From the IMG/VR virus record IMGVR_UViG_3300046665_000306, positions 1-64,000 of that record: a stretch of DNA of 64,000 bases. One strand, written 5' to 3'. The translations under genes were made by a program, and so were the position numbers. Positions 9,028 through 16,395 of the stretch are shown one piece after another. The notes under the pieces were generated by a model. The model saw only the letters and a list, made by a program, of their open reading frames with translations, was not told where the DNA came from and made no database searches. This stretch comes from a virus. Each line of letters begins with the position of its first letter. The first letter of the stretch is position 1.

Positions 9028-10206
9028 CTAAACGGCCCATTTCTTGATCGTAGAGCCGAGGAAATTTCCTAGATCGGTATAGAGTAATTCTGTGGGGTGA
9101 TTGGCGTTAAACATCCAGCCCTTACTGTTTAACGTGACCCAATCTGTGTATTTCCCGAACTGATCCACCATCGGTAGATTGTTGGAAGCCGCCAGTTTGC
9201 GTAACGCTTCTCTGAACTGTTGTTGCACCGTGTCGGTAATTGTATCGATGCGCGACGGATTACCAGTCATCAGCATTACATCGGCTCCACCAGCTTTCGC
9301 GGCGTTGATAATGGATTGCATTTGAGTGGGATATGTCGTGTTATAAGTCGTAGGAGCGAGGAGGCCGTTATTAATTGTTAAATCAATAATAACTAGATCG
9401 GCATCGGAACAATAAGTAGTAACCGCGTTTAGCGAGGTCCAAGGGTTTGCCGTGCCGATCCAATCCGAGGTTTGCGAGACGCAGTTTCCAAGGTTCCAAA
9501 TATCAATGGCTTTGGACGTATCGTCCCACGCCCTAACCCCTGCTACGAAAGCATTACCTGAATCTCGTTTGACATTAAGGGTATGAGTGCCGAGCGAGCC
9601 GCAATCAATAATGGTGCTTCTGAGAGTATTGGTTCCGTTTTGAGAAACGATTGTGTCACTTCCGCCATCAACGTTATAAGCAATGGCTCCACCAGTGCTA
9701 ATAATAATATCAATCAATTCAAATTTCGAAACAGCAATTGTGGGAGTGTAGCTCAAAACACTAGTCGTGTCGGCAGTGTTGGTGAACAAACAACCACCAG
9801 CCGTGGTAGAAGAAGATAATACCCAACCAGCTGACGCAGGGTTAAAGCCCGACTTAACAGAATTTCTGTTTTCTGTAATAGTGACAACTGTTGTGGTTAG
9901 GCCAGAACTTCCAATTTTATTTTCATTGACAGCCGGGACGCCGAGCGTGGTGAGGGATGCAGCGAGTTTGGCGGGCCAAGCTTTTGACATGCATCCACCT
10001 CTACCAGTGCCGCCTGTTCCAGACCCTTCACCAAAAGTGGTGCTGTCTCCGATGCAAATGATTTTACCACGACCTGTACCGCTCGTGACGCGAGCCAATG
10101 CATCGCGCGTTTTACGAAACTGCGTCGAAGAAAAATTATAAAGCCCCGGCACAATTGTCGCGCCAGAGCCTACAATTGCTCTTTTTTGATTTTTTCCCAA
10201 TGCCAT
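9028..10206 (-). CDS. SGNH/GDSL-family hydrolase (second copy)
   Basis: A 392-residue SGNH hydrolase. Block I CIGDSTTFGEG is at residues 51-61 (Ser55), a block-III equivalent DLTINNGLL at 275-283, and block V NANHP at 367-371 (His370). Unlike the first copy (3388-4596) the catalytic domain begins near the N-terminus and is interrupted by a beta-rich insert of about 150 residues (about 105-240), a layout seen in phage deacetylases. I take the ATG at 10206; the longer frame runs into the promoter hairpin. The two copies may act on different acetylated sugars. Confidence 0.85.
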   Translation of the reverse strand: MALGKNQKRAIVGSGATIVPGLYNFSSTQFRKTRDALARVTSGTGRGKIICIGDSTTFGEGSGTGGTGRGGCMSKAWPAKLAASLTTLGVPAVNENKIGSSGLTTTVVTITENRNSVKSGFNPASAGWVLSSSTTAGGCLFTNTADTTSVLSYTPTIAVSKFELIDIIISTGGAIAYNVDGGSDTIVSQNGTNTLRSTIIDCGSLGTHTLNVKRDSGNAFVAGVRAWDDTSKAIDIWNLGNCVSQTSDWIGTANPWTSLNAVTTYCSDADLVIIDLTINNGLLAPTTYNTTYPTQMQSIINAAKAGGADVMLMTGNPSRIDTITDTVQQQFREALRKLAASNNLPMVDQFGKYTDWVTLNSKGWMFNANHPTELLYTDLGNFLGSTIKKWAV

Positions 10207-10217
10207 AGTAACAAAAA

Positions 10218-10273
10218 TACCCCCAAAATCCCAATTTTGAGGGTATATTAGCACTTAATTTTTAAAAAGTCAA
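10218..10273 (-). promoter_or_regulatory. Promoter followed by 5' hairpin
   Basis: TTGACT (10268-10273), 17 bases, TAATAT (10245-10250). A hairpin with arms 10218-10229 and 10234-10245 (12 pairs, one a wobble, tight loop) starts at the -10 and would sit at the 5' end of the mRNA or act as an operator. Confidence 0.65.
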
Positions 10274-11001
10274 GAAATATCGAGTTTTGCCATTTCTTCA
10301 CAAATATCATCGCCGGGGATGAGCATTGAGATTCCGGTATATGAAGACATTTTTCTTGGCTCTACGCCTTTGCTAGGGTCATCTGGATCATTGGGGGCTA
10401 GCGCAATACCGGCTGGTCCGGTAAGGATCGCGTCATTGAGGCCAATCACTTCGCCTTTGACATTAAAGGTAGGTCCGCCGCTCATGCCGGGGGCTACGAC
10501 TAGATCAGTAGGGATAATGTTAAATTCGGTAACACTATTTGAAACTTTGTGTCCCGCAACCTTGCCAAACGTTGTGATAAACTCTAGGAAGGTTGGGTTG
10601 CCCATCGAGATAATGTCATCACCCAATTTAGGACTGGTGCAGCTGAGTTTTGATTTCTTTAACGCTTTACCAGCTTTGATTGGCTCAAGGAACGCTATGT
10701 CCTTTTCGGGGATTAATTTAACGATTTTTAGGTCAAAAATCGTTCCGTCAGGCATTTTTGCGATGAATTTAGCTATTTTTGAGCCTTTTTCGCCCGCAAA
10801 AACGTGATTTACCGACAAAATCAGGCCATTTTCGATATAAACGCCACTCCCATGGCCCATTTCTTCGTTTTTATCGTCAATTGCTTCAATTTTAACCACT
10901 GAAGCCATCATTTTGTCGTAATCCGGAGCTTTATTATCAAAATACGCAAAACTCGAAAGTCCTGCAACTGCGACCGCAGCAATAAATGCAATTTTAATCA
11001 T
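10270..11001 (-). CDS. Exported trypsin-like serine protease
   Basis: A 243-residue chymotrypsin-fold protease. The N-terminus MIKIAFIAAVAVAGLSSFAY is a signal peptide or membrane anchor. The catalytic triad is visible: His66 in LSVNHVFAG, Asp101 in EKDIAFLEP, Ser174 in APGMSGGPTFN with the oxyanion glycines. It lacks a PDZ domain, so it is shorter than DegP/HtrA. The start at 11001 follows GGGA; an ATG at 11031 would lie in the promoter. Phage proteases of this type may act in virion maturation or in the periplasm. The export signal favours an envelope role, which is inference. Confidence 0.82.
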   Translation of the reverse strand: MIKIAFIAAVAVAGLSSFAYFDNKAPDYDKMMASVVKIEAIDDKNEEMGHGSGVYIENGLILSVNHVFAGEKGSKIAKFIAKMPDGTIFDLKIVKLIPEKDIAFLEPIKAGKALKKSKLSCTSPKLGDDIISMGNPTFLEFITTFGKVAGHKVSNSVTEFNIIPTDLVVAPGMSGGPTFNVKGEVIGLNDAILTGPAGIALAPNDPDDPSKGVEPRKMSSYTGISMLIPGDDICEEMAKLDIS

Positions 11002-11017
11002 TAGTCTGTTCCCATTT

Positions 11018-11055
11018 ATTTCGTTTATCATCTCATATAATTAACGAAATGTCAA
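11018..11055 (-). promoter_or_regulatory. Promoter with inverted repeat in spacer
   Basis: TTGACA (11050-11055) with a weak -10 GATGAT (11027-11032) at 17 bases. ATTTCGTT (11018-11025) and AACGAAAT (11043-11050) form a perfect 8-base inverted repeat across the promoter. Confidence 0.45.
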
Positions 11056-11297
11056 GATTTAAATTAATGGTCCAAAAATTAAAATGGTAAGTTACTGAAA
11101 TTTTTGAGCACTAACTTGCGGTGAAAAATTTTTTTGAGGGTAAGGGTCTGGAACATGGGGGGGGGTGTGTTGGCGTACAAGTTGGGTTGTGTATTTTTTA
11201 CAGTAGTAAGGCCGGAAATCGAGGGGGAGGGGTATACCGGCCTTGGGTCCCTCTCGATTTTAAATCAATAATAGATTAGAGTCAACAACAATCGACA
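11056..11297. other. Non-coding G-rich region with alternative hairpins
   Basis: No gene seen. It holds three G tracts ending in a run of nine G (11157-11165). Two overlapping hairpins cannot both form: AAGGCCGG/CCGGCCTT (11208-11215 with 11237-11244), and ATCGAGGG pairing with CCCTCTCGAT about 20 bases further on. It probably ends transcription from the small genes on its right. Confidence 0.5.
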
Positions 11298-11492
11298 CTA
11301 GTCATCGCATCTCGTCTCGACTAGCTCAAGTTTAAATTGTTTTAATGATTTATTTAATTCTGAATCTATTTTATTTATTTCATCTTCTTTCATTCTGCAT
11401 TCTTCATACGTGTATTGACCATACACGTGCAACGAATCAATATCCGTTGCAGTGTTATGCACTAGCACAAAGAGAGTCAGCAACTTAATCAT
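11298..11492 (-). CDS. Small secreted or anchored protein, hypothetical
   Basis: A 64-residue product with a hydrophobic start (MIKLLTLFVLVHN) like a short signal or anchor, then a charged helical part with Cys near both ends (EECRMK, ETRCDD). GAAAC before ATG is only a weak ribosome site. It resembles the signal-plus-cysteine small proteins at 37713-38074. Function unknown. Confidence 0.6.
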   Translation of the reverse strand: MIKLLTLFVLVHNTATDIDSLHVYGQYTYEECRMKEDEINKIDSELNKSLKQFKLELVETRCDD

Positions 11493-11550
11493 ATCGTTTC
11501 CCCTTCTATCCCTAGCCTGCTAGGCGCATGGCCTATGCATGCACCATGTA

Positions 11551-11724
11551 TTAGAACATATTAATGATTGCAGTATATGCGGCATGCGCTGCGAGCTTGA
11601 ACAATTCGCGTATGATGTAAGGCGCGACATGATCGGTAGTCATCATGTATGCCAGCCCACAAGCCATAGCAGTGGCAAAGCAGTTGCTGATATCGGAGAA
11701 GAAATAACCAATCTGTTTACGCAT
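11551..11724 (-). CDS. Small protein, hypothetical (57 residues)
   Basis: A 57-residue frame with start MRKQIGYFFSDISNC and a moderately hydrophobic, alanine-rich remainder. AAGGAG lies nine bases before the ATG, and a good promoter (TTGCAT-N17-TATAGT, 11758-11786) precedes it. Too short for usual gene finders, but the signals argue that it is translated. Function unknown. Confidence 0.65.
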   Translation of the reverse strand: MRKQIGYFFSDISNCFATAMACGLAYMMTTDHVAPYIIRELFKLAAHAAYTAIINMF

Positions 11725-11757
11725 GCGCCTTACTCCTTATGTGTTGTGTATGAATAG

Positions 11758-11786
11758 ACTATATCGAACAATGTAAGACAATGCAA
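11758..11786 (-). promoter_or_regulatory. Sigma-70-like promoter
   Basis: TTGCAT (11781-11786), 17 bases, TATAGT (11758-11763). The -35 lies in the loop of an 8-base inverted repeat, ATGTAAGA/TCTTACAT (11771-11778, 11793-11800). Confidence 0.55.
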
Positions 11787-11803
11787 TCATTATCTTACAT
11801 CTA

Positions 11804-11960
11804 TTCAATCTATTATATATTCATATATGATACATAGTGCATACACTATATGCACATATGAATATATAATAGATTGTGCATGTATGCACTGCCATGCATG
11901 GCCATGCTACTAGGTAGGCTGCTACGCCATGGCCCATATAGAGGCATGGCGTAGCAGGAA
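11804..11960. repeat. Palindrome-dense intergenic region
   Basis: Nested perfect inverted repeats: a 20-base AT-rich pair (11807-11826 with 11856-11875) enclosing GTGCAT/ATGCAC (11837-11842, 11850-11855); the palindrome GCCATGCATGGC (11891-11902); and CTGCTACGCCATG (11919-11931) with CATGGCGTAGCAG (11945-11957). No gene is seen. Such density suggests a protein-binding or cruciform site or processed RNA. Confidence 0.7.
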
Positions 11961-11966
11961 GGCGTT

Positions 11967-12212
11967 CTAGTAAGTCGTTATTCCATCCTTTGGAGATGCG
12001 TCTATGTGGGCTTGTAGGGCGGCAATAGCGCCTTGATAATCCCTTGCCTTGAATTTCTTGCCAGTGATTTCACTAGCCTTTGCCATCATGGCCTTTGGCG
12101 TCCACATACGATTCGGCTTCATTCCGGTCTTAGCGTAAAGGCTCAAACCGTGTTTCAGCGAAACCGCAACAAAAAGATTCACGCCCGTTCCAGTAGCAAC
12201 GATTCCAGTCAT
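11967..12212 (-). CDS. Conserved small phage protein, hypothetical
   Basis: An 81-residue product. AAAGGAG lies nine bases before the chosen ATG (12212); the frame is open upstream but lacks a second ribosome site. The core GLSLYAKTGMKPNRMWTPKA followed by ITGKKFKARDYQGAIAALQ is a small conserved phage motif; the basic K-rich face could bind nucleic acid. Function unknown. Confidence 0.75.
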   Translation of the reverse strand: MTGIVATGTGVNLFVAVSLKHGLSLYAKTGMKPNRMWTPKAMMAKASEITGKKFKARDYQGAIAALQAHIDASPKDGITTY

Positions 12213-12287
12213 GTCATTTTCTCCTTTGGTTTGACATGTAAGCATTTCGAAATAAAGCGCCATTCGCGGCGCTCCTAATCGAAAGGC

Positions 12288-12569
12288 TTAATCTATATCG
12301 GCAAACAGATTTTCCAAAGGCGGCAAGCCATTCTGTTTGCGGAAAACGTTGCGCATTTGAAGGCCGGTATCCAAGCAATGGGCGCAACGGTCTTTTGCAT
12401 CAACCTTTGCGAATTCAAGACGCCCGACAATCTCAGAAGCCATGAAACGGTATGTGTCGCGACCATTGTTTTTGATCTTACCATTTGAACCGATTTGGCT
12501 TGCACAAACAGCGCGTGGGCGAGTCGTTTCGTCAACAAGCTTGTTTGCGCGGAGGTGAATTTTAGCCAT
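12288..12569 (-). CDS. Hypothetical protein with CxxC pair
   Basis: A 93-residue basic protein with one CAHC motif (DRCAHCLDTG) and an NLFADID end. The start at 12569 follows AAGAGGAATACGGAA, a variant of the leader used by promoter-proximal genes in this block. The nearby repeat TTGCCAAGATGTAAGG resembles the block's promoter palindrome. Function unknown. Confidence 0.72.
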   Translation of the reverse strand: MAKIHLRANKLVDETTRPRAVCASQIGSNGKIKNNGRDTYRFMASEIVGRLEFAKVDAKDRCAHCLDTGLQMRNVFRKQNGLPPLENLFADID

Positions 12570-12762
12570 TTCCGTATTCCTCTTGTTTCGATATCTACAC
12601 AATAACATTTCCTTACATCTTGGCAAGCGGAATTTTTAAAAATCTCAAAAATAATCGAGCGTCCTGCAAAGCCTTTTAGAGCTTCACAGAACGCGATTCA
12701 GTGATTTGGCTAGGGCAATACCATCTAAGCCCTAAAAGCCGTTCCTTGGGCTTGCCTATGGC

Positions 12763-12831
12763 CTAGTGATGCAGTCCGATTAGGACATAGAGCAGTAGGC
12801 AAGAGCCGCAAAATCCATAGAATTGAAACAA
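12763..12831 (-). CDS. Possible 22-residue hydrophobic peptide
   Basis: A TTG start nine bases after AAAGGAG opens a 22-codon frame rich in Leu, Phe, Tyr and Cys (one possible membrane span). Nothing else is coding between 12570 and 12853. The short length makes this tentative. Confidence 0.3.
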   Translation of the reverse strand: MFQFYGFCGSCLLLYVLIGLHH

Positions 12832-12853
12832 TCGATAGTGCTCCTTTCTGCGA

Positions 12854-13450
12854 TCAAATCGCCTGAATAACTTTATAGCCAATGGCCTTAAGGTAGTTCA
12901 AACCAGATTCGCGGAAACATGAGCTATAGCCCGTTTCGCAATCGTCCGACATTTCCCATTCCCGTTGCAGCTTGAAAGCCGTTTCTTTGACTTCATTCCA
13001 CCTTGCGTTTTTCGTGTCAGCGTCGGAGTCGGCAATGCCTAGCGCGGCATAGGCCTTTTCATACCAATCATTAGCGTAAACCATTCTACCGGTCGCCTTG
13101 CTGATACTGGTATAGTTGGCAAGACTGTAACCCTTTTTGGGCGTGTAGTCACGCGGGAAGGTCTTACGACCTTTTGGCGGTTTTGGCGCTCCTACACTCT
13201 CAGCGTGATTCGTCATTTCATGACCGTCAATCGTCATTCCAGAAAGAGCCGCAGTGAATTTGTCGTAGCCATAGCCACCCGCCGTGGCATGCTGAAACTC
13301 GCCATGGAAATCATGCACGTTAACAAGGCATGTTCCGCCGTCGCTGAAATGCGCCTTAACCGTGGCGACATGCTCGCCTTTCTTGTTCAAGACGACATAG
13401 GCGGAAATGCTCTTTCCAGCCTTGGTATCGTGTACATATTTGGTCGCCAT
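12854..13450 (-). CDS. Conserved hypothetical protein
   Basis: A 198-residue protein. The N-terminal half (AYVVLNKKGEHVATVKAHF, then LVNVHDF and GGYGYDKFTAALSGM) is a pattern seen in conserved phage proteins of unknown function; the middle is basic and rich in PKPPKGRK. The chosen ATG (13450) has AAAGGAG ten bases upstream. It lies downstream of a strong hairpin (13481-13502). Confidence 0.72.
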   Translation of the reverse strand: MATKYVHDTKAGKSISAYVVLNKKGEHVATVKAHFSDGGTCLVNVHDFHGEFQHATAGGYGYDKFTAALSGMTIDGHEMTNHAESVGAPKPPKGRKTFPRDYTPKKGYSLANYTSISKATGRMVYANDWYEKAYAALGIADSDADTKNARWNEVKETAFKLQREWEMSDDCETGYSSCFRESGLNYLKAIGYKVIQAI

Positions 13451-13480
13451 GCTCAAAACTCCTTTGTTAAGCATTTATTA

Positions 13481-13502
13481 AACGCCTTGCTGGCAAGGCG
13501 TT
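13481..13502 (-). terminator. Intergenic hairpin
   Basis: AACGCCTTGC and GCAAGGCGTT form a perfect 10-pair stem with a two-base loop between two minus-strand genes, followed on the minus strand by TAATAAATG. It could be a terminator, attenuator or mRNA-processing site. Confidence 0.5.
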
Positions 13503-13513
13503 GATATAAAGGC

Positions 13514-13735
13514 TTAGCAAGCCGTCATATAATCAAAGCTGCAATCCATGTTGAAAACATGCTGAATCAGCCTATCAGGATTGCGCTTTGTGGCGCTAAG
13601 GAACGTGACAATGATTTTCATCTCGTCTTTGTAGATTACTGACGAATATTCGCGAGTGTCTACTTCCAAGCGATTTTCTTGTACAAAACGCTTGAGGGCG
13701 TGGCGAGCGGCGGCGCGTGTTTCGGTGCGAGTCAT
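13514..13735 (-). CDS. Hypothetical protein
   Basis: A 73-residue protein with a basic helical start (RTETRAAARHALKRFVQ) and a beta-rich second half. It is the first gene behind the palindromic promoter at 13752-13794 and uses the shared AAGGGAATACGGAA leader. Function unknown. Confidence 0.7.
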   Translation of the reverse strand: MTRTETRAAARHALKRFVQENRLEVDTREYSSVIYKDEMKIIVTFLSATKRNPDRLIQHVFNMDCSFDYMTAC

Positions 13736-13751
13736 TTCCGTATTCCCTTTG

Positions 13752-13794
13752 TTGACCATGTAAGGAATTTAGAACCTTTTCCTTACATGGTCAA
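13752..13794 (-). promoter_or_regulatory. Palindromic early promoter, copy 1
   Basis: Arms TTGACCATGTAAGGAA (13752-13767) and TTCCTTACATGGTCAA (13779-13794) form a perfect 16-base inverted repeat. On the minus strand TTGACC (-35) and TAAATT (-10, 13766-13771) are 17 bases apart, so the repeat spans the whole promoter. Five further copies lie in the next 4 kb. Confidence 0.8.
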
Positions 13795-13809
13795 GCGGTT
13801 TTTTAAAGA

Positions 13810-14565
13810 TTACAACGCCTTTGGGCGATTAACGACCGTAGTCTTGACGCCTTTATAATCGTTATGCTGCTTAACCGTCGCCTTGAAAGCGATTGTTTCG
13901 CCAACTTTGCCCATTTCGTTATTGAAGAAAGAAACGATATCGTTTCCGATTCTAACCTTAGTGATAGTGTAACCAGCTTGATAGTCCGTTTCTTCCTTCT
14001 TGATGAAAGCGAAAATTTCGCCTTTGAATTCGCGGCGCTCGCCAATCGTGCCGATGAAAGAAGAAAGGGAGTCAACCGCGAAGCGTTCGGCGCGGATTGC
14101 CTCACGCTTGGCAATCAAACCCTTTTCCAGTGCAACGCCTTGACAAGCCGCAATCAAAGCATTCGAAACCATGTTTGATTCGCTAAGGGCTTGATCGGCA
14201 AAATACAGGACATAGGAGTCGGGCGCGTCAACAATCTTAACGCCTTTGTGCTTACCAAAAGGAAACACACCATTTTCAATTTCTTCAATGTTGCGAGTGT
14301 CATAGATGGAAAGCTTGCCGCGTCTCTTGTCAGCTTCAAACTCAGGCATATCATTGAAAAGGATTTCAAGCGTTGCATCGTGGGAAACGCGGCTTTTAAG
14401 GCGTTCAACATAATCCGTTGCCTTCTCTACTGCCTTTTCTTCCGTAGCAGCAAGATTGCAGATGTAGTTATCAATGAAAAACTTGCCTACTACATTAACG
14501 CGAAGAGTGTACATTGCGTTTTTAGCGCCGGTCGAAATGTAGTAAATGCGAGTCTGCTTTTCCAT
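13810..14565 (-). CDS. Two-domain protein: FGKHKG (DUF3820-like) and OB-like domain
   Basis: A 251-residue protein. Residues about 95-120 contain PFGKHKGVKIVDAPDSYVLY, the FGKxKG...P..Y signature of the DUF3820-like family. The C-terminal third (GEIFAFIKKEETDYQAG then VGETIAFKATVKQHNDYKGV and VVNRPK) matches the OB-like tail seen in phage DNA-metabolism proteins. A nucleic-acid-binding role is likely but inferred. The start at 14565 follows the AAGGGAATACGGAA leader after a palindromic promoter. Confidence 0.75.
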   Translation of the reverse strand: MEKQTRIYYISTGAKNAMYTLRVNVVGKFFIDNYICNLAATEEKAVEKATDYVERLKSRVSHDATLEILFNDMPEFEADKRRGKLSIYDTRNIEEIENGVFPFGKHKGVKIVDAPDSYVLYFADQALSESNMVSNALIAACQGVALEKGLIAKREAIRAERFAVDSLSSFIGTIGERREFKGEIFAFIKKEETDYQAGYTITKVRIGNDIVSFFNNEMGKVGETIAFKATVKQHNDYKGVKTTVVNRPKAL

Positions 14566-14587
14566 TTCCGTATTCCCTTTAATGCAG

Positions 14588-14630
14588 TTGACCATGTAAG
14601 GAAGATACGACTCTTTCCTTACATGGTCAA
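14588..14630 (-). promoter_or_regulatory. Palindromic early promoter, copy 2
   Basis: Arms 14588-14603 and 14615-14630 are identical to copy 1. TTGACC (14625-14630), 17 bases, TATCTT (14602-14607). Confidence 0.8.
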
Positions 14631-14649
14631 TAGGCAAATCCGAGAATTT

Positions 14650-14775
14650 TTAATAAAAACGCTTTTCGACTCCATCCCTCTTATCAGCCGCGACAAAGGC
14701 GAAAACGTTGCGTCTTGCCTGCTTATCACGGCGCGCGTTCTGGATTGCCTTCTTGTTCATTTTGTTCTGCGACAT
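14650..14775 (-). CDS. Small basic protein (41 residues)
   Basis: A 41-residue highly basic protein (SQNKMNKKAIQNARRDKQAR start) with AAAGGAG upstream of the ATG. The charge suggests RNA or DNA binding. Not matched to a family. Confidence 0.65.
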   Translation of the reverse strand: MSQNKMNKKAIQNARRDKQARRNVFAFVAADKRDGVEKRFY

Positions 14776-14837
14776 GCTCTTAATCTCCTTTGTTGTAGAG
14801 CTATACCGTTCCACCATTGGAGCGGTATTGTTGCGGT

Positions 14838-15158
14838 TTAATCGTTTTGTTGTTCCAGATATTCCCGCCGCGTTGCCACGGAAACATGAATTGCGGAATG
14901 TTTGTTATCCCTTGTGCCATAGGGCAAAACATCGGGATAATAAGAAGGTTTGGCCTTCTTTGCTTCGCGCCACATATGAGCGGCAAGCGCAGCAACGCCT
15001 TTCTTGTTTGCGCCAATGAAGCCTGCATCGCGAATGTCGCGCGCTTCCCATTCAATCGCGTTTTTCAATTCGCGCCTTGTGTCACATTTGATCACATAGG
15101 CGCTATCTGGCATGTAACAGCCACGCAAGCCTTGCATGATATTGAAGTATTTCGCCAT
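14838..15158 (-). CDS. Hypothetical protein
   Basis: A 106-residue protein, alpha/beta, with RRELKNAIEWEARDIRDAG and MWREAKKAKPSYY. The ribosome site AGGAGCTAGGGCA is the standard leader of non-first genes in this block. Function unknown. Confidence 0.72.
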   Translation of the reverse strand: MAKYFNIMQGLRGCYMPDSAYVIKCDTRRELKNAIEWEARDIRDAGFIGANKKGVAALAAHMWREAKKAKPSYYPDVLPYGTRDNKHSAIHVSVATRREYLEQQND

Positions 15159-15170
15159 TGCCCTAGCTCC

Positions 15171-15392
15171 TTAAGCCTTTTGGAACAATTTAATTTCCGC
15201 TGCATAGTAGAAAATGTCGTCGTTTTCGTAGTTCTCAGAAACGACTGCATATTGAGTGATTCCATCCTTAACGAATTCGTTGTCAAGAATGCCCACAAAA
15301 CCTTCATTCATAGGCCAACCGTTTTCAACGCCTTTTACGATCATGACGAAATCGCCAATTTCGATTTTGTCGTTTTTAATCTTGCGGGCCAT
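15171..15392 (-). CDS. Hypothetical protein, SH3-like
   Basis: A 73-residue beta-rich protein (IEIGDFVMIVKGVENGW, then GFVGILDNEF) with the spacing of a small SH3-like barrel. It is the first gene behind promoter copy 3 and uses an ACACGGAA leader. Function unknown. Confidence 0.7.
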   Translation of the reverse strand: MARKIKNDKIEIGDFVMIVKGVENGWPMNEGFVGILDNEFVKDGITQYAVVSENYENDDIFYYAAEIKLFQKA

Positions 15393-15407
15393 TTCCGTGT
15401 TTCCTTG

Positions 15408-15450
15408 TTGACTATGTAAGGATATTAAAATCATTTCCTTACATAGTCAA
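15408..15450 (-). promoter_or_regulatory. Palindromic early promoter, copy 3 (covarying)
   Basis: Arms TTGACTATGTAAGGA (15408-15422) and TCCTTACATAGTCAA (15436-15450). Both arms carry the same C-to-T/G-to-A change relative to copy 1, so symmetry is kept. TTGACT, 17 bases, TAATAT (15422-15427). Confidence 0.82.
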
Positions 15451-15454
15451 TAGC

Positions 15455-15688
15455 TTATTTCCAATTTTTTGCAGTTTCGCCATATGCCTTTTCGCCATAG
15501 GCAACGGCTTCATAACGACGCTTGAAAAGCTTTGCGCTGCATTCACCTTCTGCATAGCAGTAGGAATCAGAGTTTGGAGTCATCCAAGCCAAACGCCAAA
15601 GGTCTGTCATAGTGTCGCGCTTTACGTAAAGCTCCGCCGACATATCAGGCTGCAAACCGCGATTCTCAGTCATTTTGTAAGGACGCAT
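15455..15688 (-). CDS. Hypothetical protein
   Basis: A 77-residue protein with two tryptophans in LWRLAWMTPNSDSY and a charged, Tyr-rich end. First gene of promoter copy 4, with the AAGGGAATACGGAA leader. Function unknown. Confidence 0.7.
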   Translation of the reverse strand: MRPYKMTENRGLQPDMSAELYVKRDTMTDLWRLAWMTPNSDSYCYAEGECSAKLFKRRYEAVAYGEKAYGETAKNWK

Positions 15689-15704
15689 TTCCGTATTCCC
15701 TTTG

Positions 15705-15747
15705 TTGACCATGTAATAAACCTAAATGATTTTCCTTACATGGTCAA
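15705..15747 (-). promoter_or_regulatory. Palindromic early promoter, copy 4
   Basis: TTGACCATGTAA (15705-15716) and TTACATGGTCAA (15736-15747) keep the outer 12 bases of the repeat. TTGACC, 17 bases, TAGGTT (15719-15724). Confidence 0.72.
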
Positions 15748-15750
15748 GTG

Positions 15751-15990
15751 CTATTCCAAATAAAAGTTGAAGCTTTGCCAGCAAACCCCGCTCGCCTGTT
15801 TTGTGTGCCGCGTTTCGGCATAGAAATCAGCGCAACCATTAGGAATGTAACCATCACTTTTGGCAATGGTCAAATCGTTCCATTTTGCCCATTTGTGGCA
15901 ATGATATGCAGGATCAATCGACTCGTTTGGCGCAAGGCGGCGCAATAGCAATTCCTCGCCTGTACTGTTTTCAACGATAGAGATAAACAT
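15751..15990 (-). CDS. Hypothetical protein
   Basis: A 79-residue protein, rich in Trp and Cys (HCHKWAKWNDLTIAKSDGY). AGGAGCTAGGGCA leader. The gene ends only four bases from the next promoter palindrome. Function unknown. Confidence 0.7.
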   Translation of the reverse strand: MFISIVENSTGEELLLRRLAPNESIDPAYHCHKWAKWNDLTIAKSDGYIPNGCADFYAETRHTKQASGVCWQSFNFYLE

Positions 15991-16001
15991 TGCCCTAGCT
16001 C

Positions 16002-16391
16002 CTAACCAATGAAATAAGGCTTAGGTTCTTTTGTCGTTAGCCAATAATGGCCACGATTTGAGACCTTACCATTGTCTGCATATTCTGACGGTTCAATCCC
16101 GTTGTTACCATAATAATCAGCGCGATTACTATGAGTCGAGTAGAATTTGCCTTCATAGAAACCGCCAAACATGAGCGAGTCGCGATAAAGAGCGTCAATC
16201 AACGCCTTTTCGTAACCATCAAAATAAGCAATAACCCAATGCGGGCATTTCGCCAATGTTGACCGGCGAATCTTCGCCTTGTCTTCATTCATCTGAGATG
16301 AAAGAGGGCCATAAAACTTTGCGGTTTCATACAATGAACGCAAGGATTGAATAGCAGTATTGCGACGATTCAACGCGGTTTCGATTCTCAT
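16002..16391 (-). CDS. Hypothetical protein
   Basis: A 129-residue protein, with a helical first half (ALNRRNTAIQSLRSLYETAK) and an aromatic, Gly/Asn-rich second half. AGGAGCTAAGGCA leader; read with the genes on either side. Function unknown. Confidence 0.72.
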   Translation of the reverse strand: MRIETALNRRNTAIQSLRSLYETAKFYGPLSSQMNEDKAKIRRSTLAKCPHWVIAYFDGYEKALIDALYRDSLMFGGFYEGKFYSTHSNRADYYGNNGIEPSEYADNGKVSNRGHYWLTTKEPKPYFIG

Positions 16392-16395
16392 TGCC

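Noticed and set aside
11539-11757. 72-residue plus-strand frame
   Set aside because: The opposite strand carries a 57-residue frame with AAGGAG and a promoter, which is a better explanation.
12601-12626. Promoter upstream of the CxxC gene (TTGCCA, ATTGTG)
   Set aside because: -35 and -10 deviate clearly from the consensus used in this genome, although ATGTAAGG is shared with the palindrome family; not listed.
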